Origin: Prevotella multiformis DSM 16608
GTDB lineage: Bacteria > Bacteroidota > Bacteroidia > Bacteroidales > Bacteroidaceae
DNA: 64,000 nucleotides
Direction of reading: 5' to 3'
Assembly: GCF_000191065.1 (NCBI RefSeq)
Contig: NZ_GL872283.1
Coordinates: forward strand, 825,592-889,591
Shown here: one piece after another, positions 50,921 through 61,029 of the stretch
Position numbering within the stretch: position 1 is the stretch's first letter
Layout: each line of letters opens with the position of its first letter
The notes under the pieces: model-generated
Database searches by the model: none
The model's input: only the letters and a program-made list of their open reading frames with translations
Told to the model about the DNA's origin: nothing
Position numbers and translations under genes: made by a program

Positions 50921-51445
50921 TTATTCCATGACATACTTGGTCGACTCTCCGTACTTGTTGTCTTCCGGCTTGCTGTCGAGGAGAGTGAATACGAAGATGG
51001 CGATGCCCAGTGCCCCATTGACCAGGTAAAGCAGCAAGGCCAAGATGCCTGTACTGCCCGCCATGCCGGCAGAGAGCACCCTTATCATCTTGGTCATATC
51101 CTGTGACTGTGCCGCCGTCATATAAGCATGGAAATCGATGGCGGAGAAGAAGAGTGCGCCTGCAGCCAGTCCGATGATTGTCTGGCAGCCCCACCACCAG
51201 CCGCTGCGGCCGGTATCGTGCAGACGGCGGAACAGCATGGATATTCCGCCTATGGAAAGGAAGAAGGTTGCGATCCATCCGACAATCGGGATGAAGGAAA
51301 GGACGATGGAAGCGAGAAGGACGATCAGAACACCCCACCAGTACTCTGAGCGGCGGATGCGTCCCTTGAACTGGAAACACTTCCTGAAAAAGTTCTGTGC
51401 GGCTTCAGAGAAGCCCACCTGTGGTAATTCTTTCATTTGTGACAT
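50921..51445 (-). CDS. DUF805 membrane protein
   Basis: Inner-membrane protein of 174 residues. The DUF805 signature is present: FQFKGRIRRSEYWWGVLIVL, the loop GGISMLFRRLHDTGRSGWWW and FTLLDSKPEDNKYGES near the end. Four hydrophobic segments. A second possible start is the Met at 51436 (MKELPQVG). Family function is unknown. It is 35 nt downstream of trmD and probably co-transcribed with it. Confidence 0.85.
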   Translation of the reverse strand: MSQMKELPQVGFSEAAQNFFRKCFQFKGRIRRSEYWWGVLIVLLASIVLSFIPIVGWIATFFLSIGGISMLFRRLHDTGRSGWWWGCQTIIGLAAGALFFSAIDFHAYMTAAQSQDMTKMIRVLSAGMAGSTGILALLLYLVNGALGIAIFVFTLLDSKPEDNKYGESTKYVME

Positions 51446-51480
51446 AAAGTAGCTGTATTAGAAAATTGAAAAATAAGGGA

Positions 51481-52167
51481 TCATTTTTCCTGCTCTTTCA
51501 GGAGGTCGGGACGGAGCCGCCGGGTACGCTCCATGGCCTGGTCGAACTCCCACTGTCTGATTTTCGCCTCGTTCCCGCTGAGCAGGATTTCGGGCACCTC
51601 CCACCCCTTGTAGCTGCGGGGACGGGTATAGATGGGGGCGGAGAGCATATCGTCCATGAAGCAGTCGGAAAGTGCGCTCTGGTCGTCGCTGATGACACCC
51701 GGGACAAGCCGGACAACGGCGTCGGCAATGATGGCTGCCGGCAGTTCGCCGCCTGTCAGGACGAAGTCGCCGACGGAAATCTCCCGTGTGATGAGGTGGT
51801 CGCGTACGCGCTGGTCAATGCCTTTGTAATGCCCCGCAAGAATGATGAGGTTTCCTCCCATGGAGAGGTCGTTGGCGATACGCTGGCTGAACGGCTCGCC
51901 GTCGGGTGACGTGAAGATGACTTCGTCATAGTCTCGTTCTTCCTTCAAGGCGGCGATGCAGTTGTCAATAGGCTCGATCTGCATGACCATGCCCGCCTGT
52001 CCGCCGAACGGATAGTCGTCTACACGCCGCCATTTGTCTTTCGTATAGTCACGGAGATTGTGCAGCCGGATCTCTGCCAGTCCCTTTTTCTCTGCCCTGG
52101 CAAGGATGCTCTCGTGGACAAATCCCTCCAGCATCTCCGGCAATACGGTGATGATGTCTATTCTCAT
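51481..52167 (-). CDS. trmD: tRNA (guanine37-N1)-methyltransferase TrmD
   Basis: SPOUT-class methyltransferase of 228 residues that makes m1G37 in tRNA. Recognisable parts are [20 protein letters not shown] at the start, [31 protein letters not shown] (trefoil-knot SAM site), [16 protein letters not shown] and the C-terminal [20 protein letters not shown]. The TAACTTTG element ends only 7 nt before the ATG, so the mRNA is probably leaderless or nearly so. It is not next to rpsP/rimM/rplS as in many other bacteria. Confidence 0.95.
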   Translation of the reverse strand: MRIDIITVLPEMLEGFVHESILARAEKKGLAEIRLHNLRDYTKDKWRRVDDYPFGGQAGMVMQIEPIDNCIAALKEERDYDEVIFTSPDGEPFSQRIANDLSMGGNLIILAGHYKGIDQRVRDHLITREISVGDFVLTGGELPAAIIADAVVRLVPGVISDDQSALSDCFMDDMLSAPIYTRPRSYKGWEVPEILLSGNEAKIRQWEFDQAMERTRRLRPDLLKEQEK

Positions 52168-52174
52168 ACAGCTA

Positions 52175-52182
52175 CAAAGTTA
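52175..52182 (-). promoter_or_regulatory. Promoter -7 element adjoining the trmD start
   Basis: TAACTTTG on the minus strand ends 7 nt before the trmD ATG, which predicts a 5' leader of a few nt at most. Confidence 0.5.
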
Positions 52183-52224
52183 ACGATTCTTTTGTTATTA
52201 CATGGACGGTTTAAGTTTTTTTTG

Positions 52225-52232
52225 TAACTTTG
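52225..52232 (+). promoter_or_regulatory. Promoter -7 element of the DUF5020 gene
   Basis: TAACTTTG, 32 nt before the ATG. Divergent from the trmD promoter across 42 bp, so the two promoters overlap in their upstream boxes. Confidence 0.55.
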
Positions 52233-52264
52233 CCGCCGTTTTAAATAGTAAAATAATAAACAAC

Positions 52265-53014
52265 ATGAAAAGATTCTTTTCCCTCGCTATCCTTCTGGTA
52301 GCAGCTTTTAGCGGTGCGCAGGCACAGAATGTTCAGCTCCATTACGACCTTGGTCACAATCTCTACAACGACCTCTCATCGCGTACGACGGTGACGACGA
52401 CGGTTGAGATGTTCAAGCCAGACACATGGGGTTCCACCTTCATGTTCACCGACATTGACTACAAGAACGACGGTACGATCGGTGCTTACTGGGAGATTGC
52501 CCGTGAGTTCAACCTCACGAAGAACAAGCAGTGGGCTGCCCACGTGGAATACAACGGCGGCGTAGGTTCCGGCGAGACTCCCGGGGGCTACTACGGTAAC
52601 CGCTACCAGCACTCCGTGCTTCTGGGCGGCGCATGGAACTGGGCTTCAAAAGACTTCTCAAAGACGTTCAGCGTGCAGCTGATGTATAAGTATTATTTCA
52701 AGAACGGCCACACGGGCGCGCATCCTTACAACAGCTTCCAGCTGACGGAGGTGTGGGGAACAACCTTTGCGCATGGCCTCTGTACCTTCAGCGGGTTCTG
52801 TGATGTCTGGTACGATCCGGACGTGAACGGCAAGCTGATCATGGTATCTGAACCGCAGTTCTGGTTCAACCTCAACACGCTGAAAGGCATGAAGAACGTG
52901 AACCTCTCTCTGGGTTCTGAGGTGGAAATCAGCAACAACTTCGTCTGGAACGACCGCGGCGAGCACAACCGCTTCTATGCCATCCCGACGGTGGCGGCCA
53001 AGTGGACGTTCTGA
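52265..53014 (+). CDS. DUF5020 outer-membrane protein
   Basis: Exported protein of 249 residues: signal peptide MKRFFSLAILLVAAFSGAQA, then a sequence alternating in polarity with many aromatics (YDLGHNLYNDLSSRTTVTTT; TFMFTDIDYKNDGTIGAYWE), typical of a small beta-barrel, and ending in an aromatic residue (AAKWTF) as outer-membrane barrels do. The DUF5020 family resembles the nucleoside channel Tsx. It has a promoter and a strong terminator and so stands alone. I start at ATG 52265. Confidence 0.85.
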   Translation: MKRFFSLAILLVAAFSGAQAQNVQLHYDLGHNLYNDLSSRTTVTTTVEMFKPDTWGSTFMFTDIDYKNDGTIGAYWEIAREFNLTKNKQWAAHVEYNGGVGSGETPGGYYGNRYQHSVLLGGAWNWASKDFSKTFSVQLMYKYYFKNGHTGAHPYNSFQLTEVWGTTFAHGLCTFSGFCDVWYDPDVNGKLIMVSEPQFWFNLNTLKGMKNVNLSLGSEVEISNNFVWNDRGEHNRFYAIPTVAAKWTF

Positions 53015-53082
53015 AAACGTCACAAGATGTGAATGACAAATTGCAGGATTCAGATGGAAGACTTTTCTCCTGTAGGCAAGAT

Positions 53083-53115
53083 AAAAGGAGACGACATGGA
53101 AGTCGTCTCCTTTTT
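53083..53115 (+). terminator. Intrinsic terminator after the DUF5020 gene
   Basis: AAAAGGAGACGAC (53083-53095) pairs with GTCGTCTCCTTTT (53102-53114) around ATGGAA; the right arm runs into TTTTT. Confidence 0.85.
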
Positions 53116-53205
53116 GATTCTTCTGTTGAATACCTTGCAGATAAAAGAATTTGGCTTCCTCCGATTGACAGCGAAATCCTGGCATAGTCAGTCTGGATTC
53201 CAAAA

Positions 53206-53280
53206 GGGCCTTACTTGCAATGCAAACAAGGCCTACTTGGGCTTCAATTAGGCCTTATTTGCGATGCAAGTAGGCACCTT
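53206..53280. repeat. 22-nt-period palindromic array, GGC family
   Basis: GGCC or GGCA recurs at 53207, 53230, 53251 and 53273 (23, 21 and 22 nt). Units read GGCCTTACTTG, GGCCTACTTGG and GGCCTTATTTGC, each paired with a following CAAACAAGGCC, CAATTAGGCC or GCAAGTAGGC. Related to 1708-1800 and 63934-64000. The rest of the gap to 53382 holds nothing that I recognise. Confidence 0.8.
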
Positions 53281-53382
53281 TTTTAACGCCGGATATAACA
53301 GCTTGAGAATCAAAGCAGTATAATACTCTGTCTTTGTATGTGAATTCGGGATGAGAAGGGGGGGATCCGAAGACTGATTCTA

Positions 53383-55437
53383 TCAGTCTTGGAATAATGC
53401 TTCTTCTGTCCTCTGTGCGGGTAAGCCGGAGGCGGAACCCTGTGCAAAACGGTCGATGAAATCTTCCTCAGAGATGATGGGGATGGAGAGAGCCTTGGCT
53501 TTCTGGTTTTTGCCCGACGTGCTTTCTACATCATTATTGATGAGAAAGTCAGTAGACTTGGAAACCGAACCGGTGACTTTACCGCCCTGGCTTTCGATAT
53601 AGGCTTTCAGCTCATTGCGGTTTTTGTAATGATGGACATCGCCCGTAATGACGAATGTCAGTCCCTGGCAGCTGCTGCCTGTCGGCGCGAATGAGGCTTG
53701 CCTGACGTTGAGTTCGGCCAGCAAGTGTTGCAGCACAGGCTGGTTGTCTTCGTCTTTCATCCACCGGACAAAGCTTGCACTCTTTTCCGGTCCGATACCG
53801 GGAATGGTTGAAAACACATCATCGTCGGTACTTTCCGTAGCAGTCCTGATGAGTTCTTTCAGCGGATAGGCTGAAAGCAGACGGTTGCATACATCCTGTC
53901 CGACCAGCGGAATGTTGAGTGCGAAGAGCAGCCGGCGGGCTTCCACGCTCCTTGCCTTTTCAACGGCCGCCAGGAGTTTGCTGACACTCCTGTCTCCGAA
54001 ACCGTCCATGGCACGCAGCTGCAGAGCATGTTCGTTGAGATGGAAGAAGTCGGCATACTCACAAATCCAGCCCAGGTTGATGAACTTCTGGACAGTCTGT
54101 TCGGACAGTCCGTCGATGTTCACCCCCTCCTTGGAAACGAAACGGCCGAACTTCCTGAGCTGTTTGGCAGGGCAGTGGGCGTTCGTGCAGTGCAGTGTCC
54201 GTGTCCCGCTGGCCTCACTCTCCACGACTTCTGTCGCCGACCGGCACACCGGACAGGTCTCCGGGACATGGAAGATGCCCGTCCGTTCAACGACACTGAC
54301 AACCTTCGGTATGATTTTGTTTGCCTTGATGACGGCGATTTTCGTGCCCTTGCCGCCGATCCCCAGGCGTTCGCATTCAGAGATGTTGCAGAGCGAGGCA
54401 CGCTTGACGGTCGTCCCCTCCAGTTCGACAGGCTGGAAGACTGCTACCGGAGAAATCGTAGATGCGGCACATGACCATTCTATGTGGTCCAGTTCCGTTT
54501 CCGCCCGCTCGTCCTGCCATTTGAAGGCGTAGCCGGCACGTGTGGCATGATGCCCTGTGACCGATCCGGTTGCGGCATAGGCCGTGTCGTCATAAGTGAT
54601 GACGAGACCGTCGACGGGGTAGGGGAAGCATTGGGGGTCAGCTGCCGGATGCCGGGTGTTGAGGGCTTGTCCGGTGACACGGGAAGACCAGCTGTCGATG
54701 ACGGCTTGTATGTTCCCGGCCGTCGGCCGTGAGATGAGTTCTCTGTCTACCGGATGGAATCCCTGCCGTTCAAGCCATGCCATCCGTTCGCCCCATGAGC
54801 CGATTTCCCCCTCGGTATAGACAAGGGTGAAAGGAATCCAGTGCAGGTGGCGTTGCCTGACCTCGTTGATATCCTTCAGCGTGAGCGATCCTGATGCGAG
54901 GTTGCGGGGATTGGCATACGCTTCCTCCGACTCCATATTGAACTTCTCGAAGTCGGGGTAGCTGATGACGGCTTCTCCGCGGATGACGAGATGCCCTCTG
55001 TAGGGGACGGTCTGCAAGATGCCCTCGATGGCTCTGGAAAGATAGGTGATGTTGGTGCCGATGTGCCCGTCGCCCCGGGTGACGACTTTTGTCAGCCGTC
55101 CGTTGTCATAAGTGGCGACAAGCGTCAGGCCGTCCAGCTTCCAGGAGAGCCAGACGGGCTTTCCTTCTGCCCATCTGGCAAGGTCTTCGACCTTTTTGGT
55201 CTTTGCCAGAGACAGGGCCGGAAACTCATGTTTCTCTTTCTTTCCGGCTACATTGTCGGCCGAGACATTCTGTGTCGGGGAGTCGGGGAGGACGATGCCG
55301 GTCTGTTCTTCCAGCTTCTTGAGCCGGTCGAAGGCAGCGTCCCACTCGTAGTCGGTCATGAGCTCTTCACGGCCGTTGTAGTAAGCGTCGGAGGCAGCGT
55401 TGAGCCGGTCGACAAGGCGTTGTATTTCTTTGTTCAT
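53383..55437 (-). CDS. NAD-dependent DNA ligase, divergent LigA type
   Basis: DNA ligase of 684 residues. Order of domains: Ia (about 1-65), adenylation domain with the active-site lysine in LSWKLDGLTLVATYDNGRLT, OB fold, zinc finger (CPVCRSATEV and CTNAHCPAKQ), helix-hairpin-helix region (IPGIGPEKSASFVRWM) and a C-terminal BRCT domain (GLTFVITGDVHHYKNRNELK). All catalytic parts look intact. The KLDG motif and the pattern YPVDGLVITYDDTAYAATGS fit a second LigA lineage that I recall from Clostridia rather than the usual Bacteroidales LigA, so it is probably an additional ligase. A -7 element is 77 nt upstream. Confidence 0.82.
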   Translation of the reverse strand: MNKEIQRLVDRLNAASDAYYNGREELMTDYEWDAAFDRLKKLEEQTGIVLPDSPTQNVSADNVAGKKEKHEFPALSLAKTKKVEDLARWAEGKPVWLSWKLDGLTLVATYDNGRLTKVVTRGDGHIGTNITYLSRAIEGILQTVPYRGHLVIRGEAVISYPDFEKFNMESEEAYANPRNLASGSLTLKDINEVRQRHLHWIPFTLVYTEGEIGSWGERMAWLERQGFHPVDRELISRPTAGNIQAVIDSWSSRVTGQALNTRHPAADPQCFPYPVDGLVITYDDTAYAATGSVTGHHATRAGYAFKWQDERAETELDHIEWSCAASTISPVAVFQPVELEGTTVKRASLCNISECERLGIGGKGTKIAVIKANKIIPKVVSVVERTGIFHVPETCPVCRSATEVVESEASGTRTLHCTNAHCPAKQLRKFGRFVSKEGVNIDGLSEQTVQKFINLGWICEYADFFHLNEHALQLRAMDGFGDRSVSKLLAAVEKARSVEARRLLFALNIPLVGQDVCNRLLSAYPLKELIRTATESTDDDVFSTIPGIGPEKSASFVRWMKDEDNQPVLQHLLAELNVRQASFAPTGSSCQGLTFVITGDVHHYKNRNELKAYIESQGGKVTGSVSKSTDFLINNDVESTSGKNQKAKALSIPIISEEDFIDRFAQGSASGLPAQRTEEALFQD

Positions 55438-55513
55438 TGTTTTTGGGGTTATGGGGGATGATAGGCGGGATGGGCGGTGTTGGGGGATGCCCGCTTCCTT
55501 CCTGCTTCCTCTG

Positions 55514-55521
55514 CAAATATA
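55514..55521 (-). promoter_or_regulatory. Promoter -7 element of the ligase gene
   Basis: TATATTTG on the minus strand, 76 nt before the ligase ATG. No -33 box. Confidence 0.4.
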
Positions 55522-55596
55522 CTACATTTTGCTGGATGTGGCTGCCTTTTGCCCAATTAATTTGCATTCTTTACGTCCCAACTCATTTCTTTTGCT

Positions 55597-55604
55597 TAAC
55601 TTTG
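55597..55604 (+). promoter_or_regulatory. Promoter -7 element of nhaD
   Basis: TAACTTTG, 32 nt before the nhaD ATG. Confidence 0.5.
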
Positions 55605-55636
55605 TGCCTTGGATTCAATCGAAACAATATCAATCA

Positions 55637-57022
55637 ATGTCTACACTAACAATTGCCATTATCGTCGTCTTCATTCTGGGCTATGCGCTCATAGCGATGG
55701 AGAGTCTGACGAAGGTCAACAAGGCTGCAATCGCCCTGTTGATGTTTGTATTCTGCTGGACTCTTTACATGTTTGATCCAGCCCCGTTCGTACAGCTCAT
55801 GCATCCTGATTTCAAGGGTGCGGGAGAGCAGGTCGTATCCTTCGTGAACGCTTTGATCACCGAACATCTCGGCGACACGGCCACAACGCTCTTCTTCCTG
55901 ATGGGGGCGATGACTATTGTGGAGATCGTCGATCAGAACGGCGGCTTCAACTGGGTGAAGAATGTCATGCACTCTAAGTCGAAGCGGAGCCTGCTGTGGA
56001 AGATAGCCTTCATGACTTTCTTTCTTTCAGCCATTCTTGACAACCTGACGACAAGTATCGTGATGATCATGATCCTGCGCAAGCTCGTCCACGAAAGGAA
56101 AGACCGTATTGTCTATGCCTCGCTGGTGATCATTTCCGCTAACTCGGGCGGTGCCTTTTCGCCTATCGGAGACGTCACGACGATCATGCTGTGGAATGCG
56201 GGCATGATAACAGCGGGTGGGGTCATCAGTGAGATATTCCTTCCGTCTTTGATTTCAATGCTGGTACCGGCACTTCTGCTGCAGACGGCACTGAAGGGGA
56301 ATATTGAATACGACGACCTGGCGAACGACCTGACGGGCGACAGGGAAATGCTGGAGTTCACCGGCATGCAGCGCAAGGCTATCTTTGCTGTCGGCGTGGG
56401 CGGTCTCTGTCTTGTGCCGCTGTTCCATTACCTTACCGACCTCCCTCCTTTCGCTGGCATTCTCTTTGTGTTGGGCATTTTGTGGACCGTGACCGAACTG
56501 TTTTACCGTAGTATTCACAGGAGAAGAGGAGACAATGTTCATTTCTCAAAGCGTGTCAGCAATCTGCTGAGCCGCATTGATATGTCGACGATCCTCTTCT
56601 TCCTGGGTATTCTGATGGCTGTGGCCTGCCTGGAGGAAGTGGGTGTGCTGAAGGAACTCGGCGGCGGGCTGAACGCTACGTTCAGCGGCAACCATTACGC
56701 CGTGACCGGAATCATCGGCGTACTGTCATCCATTGTCGACAATGTACCGCTCGTCGCCGGAAGCATGGGTATGTATCCTGTTGCTGCTACAGGTGACATG
56801 GCGGTTGACGGAATCTTCTGGCAGCTGCTGGCTTACTGCGCCGGTGTCGGTGGATCGATGCTTATCGTCGGTTCTGCGGCAGGTGTGGTCGTCATGGGAC
56901 TGGAGAAGATCACCTTCGGCTGGTACATGAAGCATATCTCATGGATTGCTTTCACGGGTTATATCATAGGCATCATTTCCTACTGGATCATCCGCTCCTA
57001 CATCTTCACTACGCCGCTCTGA
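55637..57022 (+). CDS. nhaD: NhaD-type Na+/H+ antiporter
   Basis: Inner-membrane sodium/proton antiporter of 461 residues, about 12 helices, ion transporter superfamily. Family blocks are LGDTATTLFFLMGAMTIVEI, FFLSAILDNLTTSIVMIMIL (the DNLTTSI motif), ANSGGAFSPIGDVTTIMLWN (conserved SPIGD) and VLSSIVDNVPLVAGSMGMYP (the second, inverted VDNVPLVA motif). The two D-N motifs are the expected ion-binding repeats. I start at ATG 55637, after the promoter element; a longer frame from 55400 overlaps the ligase gene. The stop codon lies in the loop of a 9-bp GC-rich hairpin (57010-57032). Confidence 0.92.
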   Translation: MSTLTIAIIVVFILGYALIAMESLTKVNKAAIALLMFVFCWTLYMFDPAPFVQLMHPDFKGAGEQVVSFVNALITEHLGDTATTLFFLMGAMTIVEIVDQNGGFNWVKNVMHSKSKRSLLWKIAFMTFFLSAILDNLTTSIVMIMILRKLVHERKDRIVYASLVIISANSGGAFSPIGDVTTIMLWNAGMITAGGVISEIFLPSLISMLVPALLLQTALKGNIEYDDLANDLTGDREMLEFTGMQRKAIFAVGVGGLCLVPLFHYLTDLPPFAGILFVLGILWTVTELFYRSIHRRRGDNVHFSKRVSNLLSRIDMSTILFFLGILMAVACLEEVGVLKELGGGLNATFSGNHYAVTGIIGVLSSIVDNVPLVAGSMGMYPVAATGDMAVDGIFWQLLAYCAGVGGSMLIVGSAAGVVVMGLEKITFGWYMKHISWIAFTGYIIGIISYWIIRSYIFTTPL

Positions 57023-57247
57023 GGGAGCGGCGTACTGTCGGCAGGATTTGAGAGGAGGGAACAAGCCGGAATCTCGGATGGCACGTGCCCCGTGCCGGGT
57101 GCGGCCGGTCTTGGCGAATACGAGGGTGCCGCATAAGAGCAAGGCACGGAGAGTGGGCAGGAACCCAATCCACGGAAGATCGGCGTGGAATTTTCAGGAC
57201 AGGCTGATAAGCCCTTTCGGTCTGTACAATAGAAAACATATAGAAAG

Positions 57248-60200
57248 ATGAAAAAGATAGATTGTTTTGTCCCTGATGGACGTTTTGATACCATCATGTC
57301 CAATTCCGCCCAGCTGTGGCAGACCGGTGTCGTACGCCAGATACACCTTTTGGTTGAGAAGCATCTGGTGATGGAAATCGCACCGCTTCATACAGACGTA
57401 CTGCGGATAGACAGGCTGTTCTCGGCGCCCACCATGCGGATGATCGCAGTCTTTTCGACCGGTGAATACACGCTGTTCTTCCTGAAGGGTTCTCCGGTGG
57501 CACTGGGTTACCATGCTGTCGAACGGATGTTGCAGGTGGCGGAGGAGACGGGTGCGGCAATGGTGTATGCCGATCATTATACGGTGGAAGACGGGAAGAC
57601 CGTACCGCATCCGGTGGCGGACTATCAGCTGGGAAGCATCCGTGACGACTTCGATTTCGGGTCTGTCATCCTTCTGAAGACCGAATACCTGAAAGAATAT
57701 GCGTCGAGAGAATCAACGGAAGACTATCAGTATGCCGGATGGTATGAACTCCGTCTCTTCCTGAGCCGGAAAGGGAAGCTCTTTCATCTGAATGAATACC
57801 TCTACACCGAAGTGGAAGACGACCTGCGTGCCAGCGGTGTGAGGCAGTTCGACTACGTGAACCCTCGTAACCGTGCAGTGCAGATAGAGATGGAACGTGT
57901 TGCGACCGAACATCTTTCAGCCATCGGAGCTTTGATAGACACGGCGCATTACGAGCAGCCCGACTTCTACGAAGAGCAGTTCCCGGTCAGGGCATCGGTC
58001 ATCATACCTGTCTTTAACCGTGAAAAGACGGTGCATGAGGCCGTTGTGTCAGCTCTCTCACAGAAAACCGACTTCTCTTTCAATGTAATCGTCGTCGACA
58101 ATCATTCGACGGACGGGACAACGGAGATACTGGAATCATTTAAAAGGGATGAACGGCTGATCCATCTCATCCCCGAACGTACCGACCTCGGGATAGGCGG
58201 ATGCTGGGACTACGCTCTCCATGACGCACGCTGTGGACGCTTCGCCGTGCAGCTGGACAGTGACGACCTCTATTCTTCAGAGCAAACCTTACAGGTCATT
58301 GTCGATGCCTTCCATGAACAGAAGGCGGCGATGATCGTGGGCTCTTACCGTATGTGCGACTTCGACCTCAACACGCTTCCTCCGGGGCTGATCAGTCACA
58401 GTGAGTGGACAGCGGACAATGGTTGCAACAATGCTCTGCGTATCAACGGACTCGGTGCGCCGCGCGCCTTTTTCACTCCCTTGGCCCGCCAGCTCCGGTT
58501 CCCCAACACCAGTTACGGGGAAGACTATGCCATGGGGCTGGCCTTCAGCCGCCGTTTCCGTGTCGGGAGAATCTATGATGAACTTTATCTCTGCCGCCGT
58601 TGGGGAGGAAACAGCGATGCGGCGTTGAGTGTTGATAAGGTGAATGCCAACAACCGCTATAAGGATCAGCTGCGGACGATTGAGATTCTGGCACGTCAGA
58701 AGCAGAACCGACAGCGGGAAAAAGGGCTGACGGACTTCTTTCATGACCAGTTGAGCCGGTGGAAAGACGTGTCCCGGCGTTATGAGGAACTGAAGCAGGT
58801 GCAGATCCGGGAGGCCGGACCGATACGGATACAGTACAACCCGGCCCGTATGGTGAGTACGGGAGCGAAGATCGACAGGGACACACTGGCGGCGCGCCCT
58901 TGCTTCCTCTGTGCGAAGAACCGCCCGGAGGAACAGACCGTACTGCCTTTCGGGGATGATTTTGACATTCTCGTCAACCCCTTCCCGATACTCCCGGCCC
59001 ACTTCACCATCGCTGCCCGCAGGCACCAGCAGCAGGCGATTGCCGGTAATTACGTACAGATACACCGTCTGCTGAGGGCTTATCCGCAGCTGATGGTATT
59101 CTATAACGGGCCGAAGTGCGGAGCCAGTGCCCCCGACCATCTGCATTTCCAGGCCGGGACAAGCGGTGTCCTGCCGCTGCAGCGTGCCTGGGAGCGGCTT
59201 CACAGGACTTCCGTTCCGCTTTTGAAGCTGAACAACAGGGAAGGGATTTACGAAATCAAGGAGTATCCCTGTCCTGCCCTTGCCATCGTGAGCCATACCG
59301 AGGCGCATGATGCTGAGCTGTTCCACTATGTATATGACGCATTGCCTTTAAAAGGTGCGGAGACCGAACCGATGATGAACATCGTGGCCTGGCGGAAGGA
59401 CAATGCGTTTATCGCAGTCGTATTCCCGCGGGAGAAGCACCGGCCCGGATGCTATTCTGCCACGGGGGAGGCGCAGTGTCTGGTCAGCCCGGGCAGCCTG
59501 GACATGGCAGGCCTGCTGATCCTGCCCCGGCAGCGTGACTTTGAACGGATGACGGAAGCGCATGCAGAGGCCGTCCTTCGAGAGGTGGCGCTGTCGGAGG
59601 AAGCGATGGCGGAAGTCGTAGGAAGGATCCGCAACACGGCCGTTGACGCCTCCTTCGGTTTTTGGAGAAGAGAGCCAGTGGTGTCGGTCGGTGTGGTAAG
59701 CGGCGAGGAAATACGCTTCCATCTGAACGGGACTTATACCTTAGGGAATATGAAGCTGCACGGCGAACATACCGTGAAGCTGTATGCCGGGAAAATCCAG
59801 TGGAGAGCCGGAGTTTATCAGGAACTTTGCTTCACTCCTGAAAACGACGACTGCTCCTTTACCTTGGAAGACGTGACAATCGGAGTGGACTTCCATTGGG
59901 AGCGTAAAGAGGCACAGACCTTCCTCGGCAGCCTGCGGATCGTCATGGACGGAGACAGAATCTGGGCTGTCAATGAGCTGCCTGTGGAGCATTATCTGGC
60001 AAGTGTCATTTCCAGCGAGATGCGTGCCACGTCGTCACTGGAGTTCCTGAAGGCGCATGCCGTTATATCCAGAAGCTGGCTGCTGGTACAGATGAGGAGG
60101 CGGAGAGCCGCCGGGATGGGGCTTGTGGATGCCTCCGCACCCTGTGGTGAGGCGGCGGAAGAAGGCATCGTATGGTATGACCGTGATTCTCACAAGCTGT

Positions 60201-60988
60201 TTGATGTCTGTGCGGATGACCATTGCCAGCGTTATCAGGGCATCACGAAGGCGACAAGTCCGAATGTGGAAGAGGCCGTCAAGGCCACGCGCGGGCAGCT
60301 GCTGACGGACGGCGGCGAGGTCAGCGATGCCCGTTTCAGCAAGTGCTGCGGTGGTGTCACGGAGGAGTATCAGTATTGCTGGGACAATATCCGCAAGCCT
60401 TACCTGCGTTCGGTAGCTGACAACACGCCTTTAGGGGCAGCCCCTGCGGTTGATCTGACGGACGAGAAGACCGCCAGGGAATGGATATGCTCTTCTCCGG
60501 CGGCATTCTGTCATACGGACGATGCGGCCGTCTTGCGGCAGGTTCTGAACAGCTATGACCAGGAGACACAGGACTTTTATCGCTGGACCGTGGATTATAC
60601 GCAGGAAGAACTTGCCTGCCTTGTCCGGCGCAAGAGCGGTCTTGACTTCGGAGAGATCGTCGACCTCCAGCCTTTGGAGCGGGGGAAGAGCGGCCGCATC
60701 AGCCGTCTGAAGATCGTTGGAACGAAACTTACCCGCATCATCGGAAAAGAACTGGAGATAAGACGTGTGTTGAGTGAAAGCCATCTGTACAGCTCGGCAT
60801 TCGTCGTGGACAGGTGTGATGTGGCGGACGGCATCCCCCGGAAGTTCCATCTTGCCGGTGCAGGATGGGGACATGGTGTCGGGCTTTGCCAGATCGGTGC
60901 TGCCGTGATGGGAGAGAAAGGGTATAAGTATGACGAGATACTGCGCCACTATTATCAGACGGCGACCCTTGAGACACGATATAAGTAG
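57248..60988 (+). CDS. GT2 / DUF4922 (HIT-like) / SpoIID three-domain fusion
   Basis: Very large protein of 1246 residues without a signal peptide. Residues 1-245 look like a glycosyltransferase-A-like domain lacking a complete nucleotide site ([20 protein letters not shown]). Residues about 246-500 are a family 2 glycosyltransferase ([44 protein letters not shown]). Residues about 548-760 are DUF4922, a HIT/GalT-like nucleotidyl transferase fold with FLCAKNR and the HLHFQAG histidine triad. Residues about 905-1246 are SpoIID/LytB ([59 protein letters not shown]), a peptidoglycan lytic-transglycosylase family. How the SpoIID part would reach the wall without a signal is unclear. The AmpG-like permease gene follows after 41 nt. 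A combined role in wall glycan recycling or an envelope polymer is inference. Confidence 0.82.
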   Translation: MKKIDCFVPDGRFDTIMSNSAQLWQTGVVRQIHLLVEKHLVMEIAPLHTDVLRIDRLFSAPTMRMIAVFSTGEYTLFFLKGSPVALGYHAVERMLQVAEETGAAMVYADHYTVEDGKTVPHPVADYQLGSIRDDFDFGSVILLKTEYLKEYASRESTEDYQYAGWYELRLFLSRKGKLFHLNEYLYTEVEDDLRASGVRQFDYVNPRNRAVQIEMERVATEHLSAIGALIDTAHYEQPDFYEEQFPVRASVIIPVFNREKTVHEAVVSALSQKTDFSFNVIVVDNHSTDGTTEILESFKRDERLIHLIPERTDLGIGGCWDYALHDARCGRFAVQLDSDDLYSSEQTLQVIVDAFHEQKAAMIVGSYRMCDFDLNTLPPGLISHSEWTADNGCNNALRINGLGAPRAFFTPLARQLRFPNTSYGEDYAMGLAFSRRFRVGRIYDELYLCRRWGGNSDAALSVDKVNANNRYKDQLRTIEILARQKQNRQREKGLTDFFHDQLSRWKDVSRRYEELKQVQIREAGPIRIQYNPARMVSTGAKIDRDTLAARPCFLCAKNRPEEQTVLPFGDDFDILVNPFPILPAHFTIAARRHQQQAIAGNYVQIHRLLRAYPQLMVFYNGPKCGASAPDHLHFQAGTSGVLPLQRAWERLHRTSVPLLKLNNREGIYEIKEYPCPALAIVSHTEAHDAELFHYVYDALPLKGAETEPMMNIVAWRKDNAFIAVVFPREKHRPGCYSATGEAQCLVSPGSLDMAGLLILPRQRDFERMTEAHAEAVLREVALSEEAMAEVVGRIRNTAVDASFGFWRREPVVSVGVVSGEEIRFHLNGTYTLGNMKLHGEHTVKLYAGKIQWRAGVYQELCFTPENDDCSFTLEDVTIGVDFHWERKEAQTFLGSLRIVMDGDRIWAVNELPVEHYLASVISSEMRATSSLEFLKAHAVISRSWLLVQMRRRRAAGMGLVDASAPCGEAAEEGIVWYDRDSHKLFDVCADDHCQRYQGITKATSPNVEEAVKATRGQLLTDGGEVSDARFSKCCGGVTEEYQYCWDNIRKPYLRSVADNTPLGAAPAVDLTDEKTAREWICSSPAAFCHTDDAAVLRQVLNSYDQETQDFYRWTVDYTQEELACLVRRKSGLDFGEIVDLQPLERGKSGRISRLKIVGTKLTRIIGKELEIRRVLSESHLYSSAFVVDRCDVADGIPRKFHLAGAGWGHGVGLCQIGAAVMGEKGYKYDEILRHYYQTATLETRYK

Positions 60989-61029
60989 AGGATCCCGTCC
61001 CGGCATATTATATATAAAGGTGTAATCAG

